Source: an uncultured Holdemanella sp. (GTDB lineage: Bacteria > Bacillota_I > Bacilli_A > Erysipelotrichales > Erysipelotrichaceae). From it: a stretch of DNA of 19,138 nt. Where the stretch lies: assembly GCA_900754615.1 (NCBI GenBank), contig CAAEDN010000026.1, positions 1 through 19,138 on the forward strand, read 5' to 3'. The notes under the pieces are model-generated. The model did no database searches, was not told the DNA's origin, and was given only the letters and a program-made list of their open reading frames with translations. Position numbers and translations under genes: made by a program. Of the stretch, positions 1-6,602 are shown one piece after another (position 1 is the stretch's first letter; the number at the start of each line of letters is the position of its first letter).

Positions 1-1
1 A

Positions 2-214
2 AAAGGGTATAGTGTATTAGATATTGTACATGCCTTTGAAAGAGTGAATGGAATCAAGATTCCTTATGTCATCAAGCCAAGACGTCCTGGTGATATTGCG
101 ACTTGCTATGCAGATCCTACAAGAGCTAAAGTTGAACTAGGTTGGGTAGCTGAAAAAAACTTGGATGACATGTGTAGAGATACATGGAATTTTGCGAAGA
201 AACAATTAGTATAA
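2..214 (+). CDS. galE: UDP-glucose 4-epimerase, C-terminal fragment
   Basis: This is the 3' end of a gene cut by the window edge; 70 residues are visible, in the frame starting at base 2. GalE interconverts UDP-glucose and UDP-galactose in the cytoplasm (Leloir pathway) and supplies UDP-Gal or UDP-Glc for glycans. The visible tail is typical of the family: a YSVLDIVHAFERV helix, the substrate-contacting RRPGD motif (PRRPGDIATCYADPTRA), then the ELGW segment and a final DMCRDTWNF helix before the stop. This matches the order at the C-terminus of E. coli GalE. Only 12 nt separate its stop from trpS, so the two are probably cotranscribed. Galactose metabolism fits with the lacZ gene further right. 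The identity is secure; the N-terminal NAD-binding part lies outside the window. Confidence 0.93.
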   Translation, partial: KGYSVLDIVHAFERVNGIKIPYVIKPRRPGDIATCYADPTRAKVELGWVAEKNLDDMCRDTWNFAKKQLV

Positions 215-226
215 GATGAGGTATTT

Positions 227-1285
227 ATGGCAAAGATTATTTTAACGGGAGATCGTCCCACTGGAAAATTACATATTGGACACTATGTTGGTTCATTAAG
301 AAATCGTGTTCTTTTACAGAATTCAGGAGAATATGATGAAATTTATATTATGATTGCGGATGCACAGGCATTGACAGACAACTTTGACAATCCAGATAAA
401 GTGCGTGAAAACATTTTAGAGGTAGCTCTAGACTATTTAGCTTGTGGTATTGATCCTAGCAAAACAACAATTTTTATTCAATCGGAAATCAGTCAATTAA
501 CAGAATTAACATTCTACTATATGAACTTAGTTTCAGTGAGTCGTCTTCAAAGAAACCCAACTGTAAAAGCAGAAATTAAAATGCGTGGCTTTGATGCAAG
601 TATTCCAGTTGGTTTCCAATGTTATCCAATTTCACAAGCAGCTGATATTACCGCATTTAAGGCAACTACAGTTCCAGCTGGAGAAGACCAGATGCCTATG
701 ATTGAGCAGACGCAGGAAATTGTACACAAATTTAATTCAATTTATGGTGAAACTTTGGTAGAACCTAAGATTTTATTGCCACAAAACTGTGCTTGTCTAA
801 GACTTCCAGGTACAGATGGAAAGGCAAAAATGTCAAAATCATTAGGTAACTGTATTTATTTATCAGATGATGAAGAAACAATCAAAAAGAAAGTAATGAG
901 TATGTATACAGATCCAGATCATATTAAAGTAAGCGATCCAGGTAAGATTGAAGGAAACTGTGTATTTACATATTTAGATGCATTCTGTAAGCCAGAACAC
1001 TTTGAAAAATATTTACCTGAATATGAAAACCTAGATGCATTAAAAGCACACTATCAACGTGGTGGTTTGGGAGATGTGAAGGTAAAACGTTTCTTAAATA
1101 GTGTTATGCAAGAAGAATTAGCTCCAATTCGTCAAAGAAGACAAGAATGGGAAGCAAAACTTCCAGAAGTTGTTCAAATCTTAGAAGAAGGTACAAAAAA
1201 GGCATATGCCACAGCCCAAAAGACTTTGGACGAAGTAAAATCAAGTATGAAAATTAATTATTTTAAAGATAATTCTTTAATTTAG
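227..1285 (+). CDS. trpS: Tryptophanyl-tRNA synthetase
   Basis: This 352-residue class I aminoacyl-tRNA synthetase charges tRNA-Trp with tryptophan using ATP in the cytoplasm. The HIGH signature is HIGH itself at residues 16-19 (within PTGKLHIGHYVGSL). The KMSKS loop is present unaltered at 201-205. The AGEDQ motif near residue 151 (PAGEDQMPMIEQTQEI) is characteristic of TrpRS and contacts adenylate and substrate. The length is normal for bacterial TrpRS. The start is supported by a purine-rich ribosome binding site (GATGAGG) about 5 nt upstream. It sits between galE (12 nt gap) and the cupin gene (10 nt gap), so it is in an operon with sugar metabolism rather than tryptophan genes. No T-box leader is visible in the short gap, so tryptophan-dependent control, if any, must act further upstream. 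Confidence 0.97.
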   Translation: MAKIILTGDRPTGKLHIGHYVGSLRNRVLLQNSGEYDEIYIMIADAQALTDNFDNPDKVRENILEVALDYLACGIDPSKTTIFIQSEISQLTELTFYYMNLVSVSRLQRNPTVKAEIKMRGFDASIPVGFQCYPISQAADITAFKATTVPAGEDQMPMIEQTQEIVHKFNSIYGETLVEPKILLPQNCACLRLPGTDGKAKMSKSLGNCIYLSDDEETIKKKVMSMYTDPDHIKVSDPGKIEGNCVFTYLDAFCKPEHFEKYLPEYENLDALKAHYQRGGLGDVKVKRFLNSVMQEELAPIRQRRQEWEAKLPEVVQILEEGTKKAYATAQKTLDEVKSSMKINYFKDNSLI

Positions 1286-1295
1286 GGGATCGATT

Positions 1296-1637
1296 ATGGT
1301 AGTAGATAAAGAAAACTTTATGGGTGGTACTGGTATTGCGCATTTTGAACATATCATGATGGCGGATGAGATGCATGGTATGAATCGTGTCTATGCCAAA
1401 GTCACTCTAAAAAAAGGATGCAGTGTTGGTTATCATGTTCATAATGGAGATGGCGAAGATTATTTCGTCCTTTCTGGGACAGCCACACTGGATGACAATC
1501 ATGAGAGAACTTTGTATTTAAAACCAGGTGAACACTATTTTACACCAAGTGGAAAAGGTCATAGTATTTCAAATGAACAAGAGGAAGACTTAGTCTTTAT
1601 GGCATTGATTATTTATGATCATGAACAAAAACTATAA
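1296..1637 (+). CDS. Small single-domain cupin protein
   Basis: This is a 113-residue one-domain cupin (RmlC-like beta-barrel). Cupin motif 1 is GCSVGYHVHNGDGEDYFVLSG, giving likely metal ligands His47, His49 and Glu54. Motif 2 is GEHYFTPSGKGHSISN, with the third His at 89. A divalent metal site is therefore intact. The protein is cytoplasmic, with no signal peptide. Such stand-alone cupins include sugar isomerases, dioxygenases and small-molecule-binding proteins, and the sequence alone does not choose between them. It starts 10 nt after trpS behind a GGGG-containing ribosome binding site, so it is translated from the same message. No obvious terminator follows at once; the next one is the hairpin at 1800-1828. 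Family assignment is firm, function unknown. Confidence 0.85.
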   Translation: MVVDKENFMGGTGIAHFEHIMMADEMHGMNRVYAKVTLKKGCSVGYHVHNGDGEDYFVLSGTATLDDNHERTLYLKPGEHYFTPSGKGHSISNEQEEDLVFMALIIYDHEQKL

Positions 1638-1679
1638 ATAGTTCATTAATTTGTGCAAACACTATATACAAAACTACGT

Positions 1680-1712
1680 TATAATACTAATGGTTTTGTG
1701 AAAGCGTTTTCG
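1680..1712 (+). promoter_or_regulatory. -10 box with CcpA cre operator immediately downstream
   Basis: A perfect TATAAT lies at 1680-1685. Its -35 is weak: no good TTGACA 16-18 nt upstream, and TTGTGC at 1651 is too far. Starting 14 nt after the -10, at 1699-1712, is TGAAAGCGTTTTCG, which matches the catabolite-responsive element TGAAARCGYTTTCW at 13 of 14 positions. A cre just past the start point is a classic roadblock or repression position for CcpA-HPr(Ser-P). The cre match is seen directly; repression by CcpA is inferred. Confidence 0.7.
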
Positions 1713-1828
1713 CGCATAGAACTATTTCTCTCTATAATATTTCTGTGAGAAATATCCGTCAATTATTCTCTTAAATCGCGACTTAATAGAGAATATATAA
1801 GAGTAGCTTAGCAGCCTACTCTTTTTTT
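1692..1828 (+). ncRNA. Candidate small non-coding RNA under cre control
   Basis: From the likely start about 7 nt after the TATAAT box to the terminator, this stretch has no ATG and no plausible reading frame. It does hold two perfect 8-bp hairpins. The first pairs 1723-1730 with 1747-1754 (TATTTCTC/GAGAAATA). The second pairs 1764-1771 with 1788-1795 (TATTCTCT/AGAGAATA). The terminator hairpin follows. The two stems share the TTCTCT/AGAGAA pairing, so alternative folds are possible. It does not resemble 6S, SRP, RNase P, tmRNA or a T-box by eye. It could instead be an untranslated 3' extension of the trpS-cupin message. Moderate confidence that a discrete RNA is made. Confidence 0.45.
1799..1828 (+). 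terminator. Rho-independent terminator
   Basis: GAGTAG (1801-1806) pairs with CTACTC (1816-1821) around a 9-nt loop. The stem extends by A-T pairs at its base and runs into seven Ts (1822-1828). It ends the candidate RNA and any read-through from galE-trpS-cupin. Confidence 0.8.
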
Positions 1829-1859
1829 AAAAATTAATAAAATTTAATTAAAAAGTGTA

Positions 1860-1888
1860 AAGACAATTGGAGTTAAATTGTTTATAAT
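1860..1888 (+). promoter_or_regulatory. Promoter for the S66 peptidase leader
   Basis: AAGACA (1860-1865), 17 nt, then a perfect TATAAT (1883-1888). A very AT-rich stretch (about 1829-1855), possibly an UP element, lies just upstream. The predicted start near 1895 gives a leader of roughly 110 nt. Confidence 0.6.
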
Positions 1889-1910
1889 TATGTTGTATTG
1901 AAGTAAATAC

Positions 1911-1982
1911 ATGAAACTTCCTTTCTATCTTAAACTTAAGGAAAGCGGCAGGACTTTGAGTCTTGTCGTTTTTCCTTTATAA
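1911..1982 (+). CDS. Possible 23-residue leader peptide
   Basis: An ATG frame of 23 codons (MKLPFYLKLKESG..., rich in Leu and Lys) runs through the leader and ends in TAA at 1980-1982. That is 8 nt before the ribosome binding site of the S66 peptidase gene. It spans the attenuator hairpin at 1946-1973, so a translating ribosome would disrupt that hairpin. It has no convincing Shine-Dalgarno sequence, only a weak purine stretch upstream, so it may be a chance frame. Reported for its position; low confidence. Confidence 0.25.
   Translation: MKLPFYLKLKESGRTLSLVVFPL
1938..1973 (+). terminator. Intrinsic terminator/attenuator inside the 5' leader
   Basis: CGGCAGGACT (1946-1955) pairs with AGTCTTGTCG (1959-1968), a 10-bp stem with two G-U pairs and a TTG loop, followed by five Ts. 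The flanking AAGGAAA and TTTCCTT can extend the stem. A competing pairing exists: TTCCTT (about 1918-1923) can pair with AAGGAA (1938-1943). It lies between the promoter and the start codon of the S66 gene, so it should attenuate that gene. Confidence 0.65.
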
Positions 1983-2004
1983 TGGAAATGGAGGTTTTTT
2001 AATT

Positions 2005-2985
2005 ATGGAGTATCCTAAGTTTTTAAATGAGAAAAATAATACAATTGGTGTGTGTGCCATGTCAAGTGGCGTAGGACATAAGCTAGATAGCTTTGATGAG
2101 TCAATGGAATATATTAAGATGCATGGTTTTCATGTAGTAGAAACGGCAAGCGTTCGTAATAATAGTGAACCAAGCTGCGATGGATTGTCACGGGTTAGAG
2201 AATTGAATTCCTTGATTGAAGATGAAAAGGTCAGTGCTATATGGTTAGCTGCAGGTGGAGACTTTCAATTTGAAACATTGCCTTATCTCGATTTTGATTG
2301 GATTGAAAAGAATCCAAAATGGTATTTAGGAGCGAGTGATCCGACGAATTTATTATTTCCCATTACTTGTAAGTGTGATATTGCGACAATTTATGGTTTT
2401 AATGCAGGAAGCTTTGATACGTATGGGATTAATGCGTATTCAAGTTTATGTCTTGATTTTTTAAAGGGAAAGAATAGTATACTTCATTCAAGTCCTAAGC
2501 ATCAGGATGTGGATTTCTACAATGATGGAGCACCCATTTTAAATACGAAAACAGAATATATTGGAAACTGTGATGTAACAGGTAGACTATTAGGGGGCTG
2601 TTTTGAAAGTATCCATGATATGGCAGGTACACCTTATGACTATGTGGAATCATTTAATACACGTTATCAATCGGATGGTATTATTTGGTTCTTTGATATT
2701 TTTTCAATGAATTCCTGTGATGTATATCGAGCTTTATTAAAAATGAAATACATGGGTTATTTTAAATATACAAAAACGATTTTAGTGGGGCGAGTTCTAT
2801 TTAAGAATGTTTCGGATCTAATTGATTATGAAGAGGCTTTTAAAAAGGCATTGCCCGATATAGATGTCGTATTTAAAATGGATATTGGACATACCTATCC
2901 ACATATGTATGTCGTAAATGGGGCAAAGGCTCATGTTCAAGTTTTAAATGGTTCTGGAAGCATTGAATATGTAATAAATGAATGA
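2005..2985 (+). CDS. Peptidase S66 family protein (LD-carboxypeptidase / MccF-like)
   Basis: 326 residues from the ATG at 2005. This start has GGAGG 10 nt upstream; an in-frame earlier start at 1963 would lie inside the attenuator hairpin and lacks a ribosome binding site. S66 enzymes are serine peptidases that trim the tetrapeptide of recycled muropeptides (LdcA) or cleave microcin C-type aminoacyl nucleotides (MccF). The nucleophile-elbow motif GASDPTNLLFPI gives Ser111. The GRLLGGCFESI segment corresponds to the family's glycine-rich GRL-GG motif. DIGHTYPHMYVVNG gives the catalytic His296. The position that normally carries the catalytic Glu appears to be Asp231 (WFFDIFSMNSCDVYRALLKMK), an uncommon substitution. 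There is no signal peptide, so it is cytoplasmic. It is monocistronic, behind its own promoter and attenuator. Family firm, substrate uncertain. Confidence 0.85.
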   Translation: MEYPKFLNEKNNTIGVCAMSSGVGHKLDSFDESMEYIKMHGFHVVETASVRNNSEPSCDGLSRVRELNSLIEDEKVSAIWLAAGGDFQFETLPYLDFDWIEKNPKWYLGASDPTNLLFPITCKCDIATIYGFNAGSFDTYGINAYSSLCLDFLKGKNSILHSSPKHQDVDFYNDGAPILNTKTEYIGNCDVTGRLLGGCFESIHDMAGTPYDYVESFNTRYQSDGIIWFFDIFSMNSCDVYRALLKMKYMGYFKYTKTILVGRVLFKNVSDLIDYEEAFKKALPDIDVVFKMDIGHTYPHMYVVNGAKAHVQVLNGSGSIEYVINE

Positions 2986-2991
2986 TGATAT

Positions 2992-3023
2992 AAAAACAAG
3001 CTGTGGGTGTGCACAGCTTGTTT
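2992..3023. terminator. Bidirectional terminator between S66 gene and lacZ
   Basis: AAACAAGCTGTG (2994-3005) is perfectly complementary to CACAGCTTGTTT (3012-3023) with a 6-nt loop. The plus strand continues TTTCATTTT and the minus strand GTTTTTATA, so it can stop both converging transcripts. Confidence 0.85.
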
Positions 3024-3027
3024 CATT

Positions 3028-5937
3028 TTAATCTAGATGAGTTTCTTGCTTATGGATGTATAGTGTACAAGTAAAGTCTAAGTTTTTGGATTGATCGATC
3101 CAATACTGTGGTTGCACCTTAGCCCCCCAGCTGTTGATTCCGCCTACACCCATTTGTTGTTTTGTGATTCTTAAATAGGTTGTATTTGTTTTTGGCAGCT
3201 CAAATGTGTGGCTAGCCGTATATAGATGCATAAAAGAATATTTGCTGGCTTGGCATTCCATATTCTCGGCTTTTATATGCAATCCTACAGTTTGGTTCGA
3301 TAAGCTGCACCATTTACAATCCACATGATTGCCATGTTCCTGAGGCTTTAAGTAAGGAACGTAATTTGTGTTGACATCCTCAAAATAGAAATCCGTTAAC
3401 GCATGATTACGATCCGCATAGGTATCTTTTTCACCTTTGCCAAAGTACGCAAAGTTATTGAATGCATCTTTTAAGGCGAACTCAATACCAAATAATGGAA
3501 GGGTTTGGCGTTTAGAATTTTTATCCATATGCATCTGGATTTGAATATTTTGATTGTTGTAGACAGTATAGACCAACTTACATGGCTCATCAATGGATTC
3601 GAGTTTGATCGTATACATAAACTGAGCACATTTAGAATTGCGCACCATTTTAAAGTCTGTAACATGCTGAAACAAACTTGCGTTCATCCATGAGGCAAAG
3701 GTTTCTTTTGCACCACGATCATTGTCGGTCAAAGCTCGATAGAAAACAGGTCGAGGGGATTCTTTTAGTATTTCTTCATCATTGAATCGAATGGAAACTA
3801 AGCCTTTTCTTTTATCAAATAAATATTCTAAATCTAAGAATTGCACTCCAATCGTATTTTGTCCTTCAATCACGAACATTGCCTGTGGACTTGGTTCATC
3901 TTCTTTGACTTCAAAGACTTGCTGATCAAAAGATTGAATACCCAATGGTGTCTTATAATAAATTGTTTTTGTATAGTAGCCAGGTGTGTTGATTTGTTTA
4001 AATTGTACAGGCATTGTTTTTGTGGTGCCCGGCTCGACGCTTGTACTGAAGATACCGGATTGAATGACTAAACCATTTCTTTTTAATTCAAACACAAAAG
4101 TATCTTTGCTTAAGTCATAGAATAAGTTTTTGTTCTGAATCGTAACCGAATCAAAATGGATTTCCATATTTACATAGCGATAAAGCTGTTTTAATTCCTG
4201 ACTTTTACCTGTTTCTTCACGATTAGCAAGTAAGATACCATCCCCACAGAAGTTGGAATCATTTGGATAGTCATCAAAGTCTTGTCCATAATAATACTGA
4301 CCATCTTTTTCAATAGCCTGATCGACATAGTCCCAGACAAATCCACCTTGATATTGTTCATATTCATCTTCTAAGTTTGTATATTCTTCCATGCCACCAA
4401 GACTGCATCCCATCGCATGCATATATTCACATAACATAAATGGTTTGATTGGATGCGAATCCAGATAGGCTTTTACATTTTCTGGAGAAGTATACATTCT
4501 AGATTCTATATCCGAAGCATTTTCAAATGTACGATCCTGCGTGATGCCTTCATAATGTACAAGTCTTGATGGATCTTGTTCTTTAAAATAATCATGTAAA
4601 ATCATAAAGTTAGATCCACTTCCAGCTTCATTGCCAAGTGACCACATGAGGATGCATGGATGGTTTTTATCTCTTTCATACATGCTACGTGCTCGATCTA
4701 ATAGACAATCTGTCCATTCGGGCTTGTTTTGCGGGATAATATGATTTACACCATGTGTCTCTAGATTCATTTCATCAATCACATAAATTCCATATTGATC
4801 GCAAAGCTTATACCAGTAGCTGTGATTTGGATAATGTGAACAACGCACGGCATTGATGTTTAATGATTTTAATATATGGATATCCTGTTCCATCTGTTCT
4901 AAAGATAAACATCTTCCTGTTTTAGAATTCCACTCATGGCGATTAATTCCATGGAAGACAATACGTTTCCCATTGAGTTTCATAATGCCATATTCTAGAC
5001 TGAATTTACGAAATCCCACTTGTTCATGAATCGTTTCTAAAATTTCACCTTCCGCATCATAAAGAACCAGTTCCAACGGGTATAGATTTGGAAATTCACT
5101 GCTCCAAAGACATGTATTTTCGACGGGAATCTCAAAGCTATCTTGCATGTTGCCATTCCATACAATATTACCTTGTGGATCATAGAGCTTAGCCTGCAGT
5201 GTATGAGAATCATTGCCTGTGAATTTACATGTACATTTTAAGATACTTTTCTTTGTTTCAAGATCAATGTCTGTATCCATTTTTAGATCCTGAATATGAA
5301 GACTTGGCTGACGATAAATCATGACATCTCTAAAGATACCACTAAAGCGCCACATATCTTGATCTTCCAGCCATGTTCCGCTGCATTTTTCAAAAATACG
5401 TACACATAAAATGTTATCGGTTGCTTGAACAAATTTAGTAATGTCAAAACGACTTGGAGTAAAGGAATCTTCACTGTAGCCAATGAATTTGCCATTCAAC
5501 CAGACATAGATATTGGATTCAACACCTTCAAAAGAAAGTATCAGGCGATCGTTGATGAAATCTTTTGGTAAATCAAAAGATTTTCGATATTGAAAGACTT
5601 TATTACGATCCATATCCACTTGTCCAGGTTTTACATAATCTTTGCCATCCCATGGATAGGTTACATCTGTATAGTGTGGGTTGCCAAACCCCTGCAGCTG
5701 AATATGTCCAGGGACTTGGATATCGTTCCAGTTAGAATCGTTAAATTCGGTATTGTAGAAAAACTTAAAAGTAGAATCATAATTTTTAGAAACATTGAAT
5801 TTCCATGTTCCATTCAATGAAAAAGAACTGGGTTGCTTGTCTTTTCCAATTGTATAAATATGGTCACTGTAAGCTTGTAGTCGGTTTACTTGAAAGACTC
5901 TTGAATCTTTCAACCAGTTTAAATCTGGTGTTCGCAT
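3028..5937 (-). CDS. lacZ: Beta-galactosidase, glycoside hydrolase family 2 (LacZ type)
   Basis: 969 residues from the ATG at 5937. A GTG three codons earlier (5946) overlaps the GAGGAG ribosome binding site, which is ideally placed 8 nt before the ATG. LacZ hydrolyses lactose and other beta-D-galactosides in the cytoplasm; there is no signal peptide. Domains in order: jelly-roll sugar-binding domain (about 40-210), immunoglobulin-like domain (about 215-310), TIM barrel (about 315-600), a second beta domain, and a C-terminal beta-galactosidase small-chain domain (about 690-965). Acid/base Glu437 is in WSLGNEAGSGSN and nucleophile Glu504 in MLCEYMHAMGCSLGG. The length and motifs are those of the long LacZ family, not the truncated lacLM split form. 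No permease or LacI-type regulator is adjacent. It is convergent with the S66 gene and divergent from a small membrane protein gene. Released galactose would feed the galE pathway. Confidence 0.96.
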   Translation of the reverse strand: MRTPDLNWLKDSRVFQVNRLQAYSDHIYTIGKDKQPSSFSLNGTWKFNVSKNYDSTFKFFYNTEFNDSNWNDIQVPGHIQLQGFGNPHYTDVTYPWDGKDYVKPGQVDMDRNKVFQYRKSFDLPKDFINDRLILSFEGVESNIYVWLNGKFIGYSEDSFTPSRFDITKFVQATDNILCVRIFEKCSGTWLEDQDMWRFSGIFRDVMIYRQPSLHIQDLKMDTDIDLETKKSILKCTCKFTGNDSHTLQAKLYDPQGNIVWNGNMQDSFEIPVENTCLWSSEFPNLYPLELVLYDAEGEILETIHEQVGFRKFSLEYGIMKLNGKRIVFHGINRHEWNSKTGRCLSLEQMEQDIHILKSLNINAVRCSHYPNHSYWYKLCDQYGIYVIDEMNLETHGVNHIIPQNKPEWTDCLLDRARSMYERDKNHPCILMWSLGNEAGSGSNFMILHDYFKEQDPSRLVHYEGITQDRTFENASDIESRMYTSPENVKAYLDSHPIKPFMLCEYMHAMGCSLGGMEEYTNLEDEYEQYQGGFVWDYVDQAIEKDGQYYYGQDFDDYPNDSNFCGDGILLANREETGKSQELKQLYRYVNMEIHFDSVTIQNKNLFYDLSKDTFVFELKRNGLVIQSGIFSTSVEPGTTKTMPVQFKQINTPGYYTKTIYYKTPLGIQSFDQQVFEVKEDEPSPQAMFVIEGQNTIGVQFLDLEYLFDKRKGLVSIRFNDEEILKESPRPVFYRALTDNDRGAKETFASWMNASLFQHVTDFKMVRNSKCAQFMYTIKLESIDEPCKLVYTVYNNQNIQIQMHMDKNSKRQTLPLFGIEFALKDAFNNFAYFGKGEKDTYADRNHALTDFYFEDVNTNYVPYLKPQEHGNHVDCKWCSLSNQTVGLHIKAENMECQASKYSFMHLYTASHTFELPKTNTTYLRITKQQMGVGGINSWGAKVQPQYWIDQSKNLDFTCTLYIHKQETHLD

Positions 5938-5968
5938 GTATATCACTCCTCGTATAATGGTACCCTAA

Positions 5969-5998
5969 ATTATATATTGAAAGAAAGACAAAAATCAA
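5969..5998 (-). promoter_or_regulatory. lacZ promoter
   Basis: Reading the minus strand, TTGATT (5993-5998), 18 nt, then TATAAT (5969-5974). Just downstream, TATAAT and ATTATA arms flank a central GGTACC (about 5953-5974), a possible operator. The -35 falls inside the spacer of the divergent promoter at 5977-6005. Confidence 0.7.
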
Positions 5999-6005
5999 TT
6001 AGAAT
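5977..6005 (+). promoter_or_regulatory. Promoter of the 44-residue membrane protein gene
   Basis: TTGAAA (5977-5982), 17 nt, TAGAAT (6000-6005). The predicted start near 6012 leaves only a few nucleotides before the GGAGG at 6018-6022. It is physically interleaved with the lacZ promoter, so the two cannot be occupied at the same time. Confidence 0.65.
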
Positions 6006-6029
6006 AGGTAGTAAATTGGAGGTTTGAAA

Positions 6030-6164
6030 ATGTCAGACTTAATTGGTTTCGTAATTTCAATAGCTTTGATTTATATTGGATTAAAAGTAACTTTTAAATT
6101 CATAAAATGGATTGGAATCTTAATGATTGTTTTATGTATATTTAAAATGATTGCGTTTCTCTAA
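6030..6164 (+). CDS. Small hydrophobic membrane protein, 44 residues
   Basis: An ATG frame of 44 codons ending in TAA, preceded by a near-perfect GGAGG 7 nt upstream and a good promoter. The product starts MSDLIGFVISIALIYIGLK and is almost entirely hydrophobic. It has two likely membrane segments (about residues 4-18 and 27-43) separated by a short basic stretch (KVTFKFIKW). Family and function are not recognised. Small two-helix proteins of this kind include membrane-stress peptides, transporter regulators and type I toxins, and the sequence does not decide between them. It is divergent from lacZ with interleaved promoters, so the two genes are probably expressed reciprocally or under common control. 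The coding call rests on the ribosome binding site, start, stop and membrane-protein-like composition. Confidence 0.7.
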   Translation: MSDLIGFVISIALIYIGLKVTFKFIKWIGILMIVLCIFKMIAFL

Positions 6165-6224
6165 GCATCTTCCTTGATTGATAGACCTTGCAGTGTATGT
6201 TTATCAAATGGAGGTGCTTTTTAA

Positions 6225-6344
6225 ATAAAAAAGTTTGTGAATGAAAAGGTCAAGAAATATTTGATTCTTTATCATGCAGGCTTAAATATCACAACAATTA
6301 TGTTAGTGGTGAGAGAGATTGCACAAGTAAAAAAATGGATGTAG
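6225..6344 (+). pseudogene. Start-less small reading frame, possible gene remnant
   Basis: After GGAGG (6210-6214) and a 10-nt gap, a frame opens with ATA at 6225 directly after a stop codon and continues for 39 codons to TAG. The sense peptide (KKFVNEKVKKYLILYHAG... to ...REIAQVKKWM) looks protein-like: a basic start, a hydrophobic middle and a basic end. An ATG-to-ATA change in the start codon would explain the layout; GTG at 6237 is an alternative start but is too far from the ribosome binding site. Family not recognised. It may be a dead or weakly translated gene, or chance. A terminator follows at 6426. Confidence 0.3.
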
Positions 6345-6533
6345 GGTCTGACGCAATATCTAGAATAGGACATATAGTACTAGGATTGCTTTGATTCTAA
6401 TTTTGATTCAGATCAAACAAGCATGCAAGGATTAAGGTCCTTGTTTTTTTCTACAATCTCACATAATTTATAAGATACACTTTATATAAAGTAGATATAG
6501 CGTATACTTTCTTTATGCTACGCGTTATGTTTT
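6345..6533. other. Non-coding stretch with terminator and palindromes
   Basis: No coding frame is supported here. It holds the terminator at 6426-6450, a 14-bp perfect palindrome ACTTTATATAAAGT at 6479-6492, and a GCGTA...TACGC inverted repeat (about 6500-6524). A weak additional promoter is possible (TTTATA 6481-6486, 16 nt, TATACT 6503-6508). These could be operator sites for the glycosyltransferase operon downstream, but no regulator can be named. Confidence 0.4.
6426..6450 (+). terminator. Rho-independent terminator
   Basis: CAAGGA (6426-6431) pairs with TCCTTG (6438-6443) around TTAAGG, followed by seven Ts (6444-6450). It ends the transcript of the small genes at 6030-6344 and insulates the glycosyltransferase operon. 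Confidence 0.75.
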
Positions 6534-6562
6534 TTGAACCATACCCCCTGGTGTGTTATACT
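6534..6562 (+). promoter_or_regulatory. Promoter of the two-gene GT2 operon
   Basis: TTGAAC (6534-6539), 17 nt, TATACT (6557-6562), with TGT directly upstream of the -10 (extended -10). The short leader contains a small hairpin (TAAGAC/GTCTTA, about 6571-6586) just before the ribosome binding site. Confidence 0.75.
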
Positions 6563-6602
6563 TTTCAAGTAAGACTTGAGTCTTATAAGGAAGGAGTCCC
6601 TC

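Noticed and set aside
1638..1830. T-box or known housekeeping RNA (6S, SRP, RNase P, tmRNA)
   Set aside because: No T-box GGTGG/ACCGCG-type core, no SRP tetraloop motif and no other diagnostic element; left as an unclassified RNA.
1963..2004. Upstream start for the S66 peptidase
   Set aside because: It would begin inside the attenuator hairpin without a ribosome binding site, while GGAGG and ATG at 2005 match the family's N-terminus.
3471..5820. Several 60-90 codon frames overlapping lacZ on both strands
   Set aside because: All lie within the lacZ coding sequence, lack ribosome binding sites and have compositions of frame shadows; lacZ is intact with all motifs.
5938..5946. GTG start for lacZ three codons upstream
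   Set aside because: The GTG overlaps the GAGGAG ribosome binding site, which is correctly spaced for the ATG at 5937.
6479..6492. 14-bp perfect palindrome as a definite operator
   Set aside because: It is A/T-dominated and may occur by chance in this AT-rich stretch; no regulator gene is adjacent, so it is only mentioned within the non-coding region entry.
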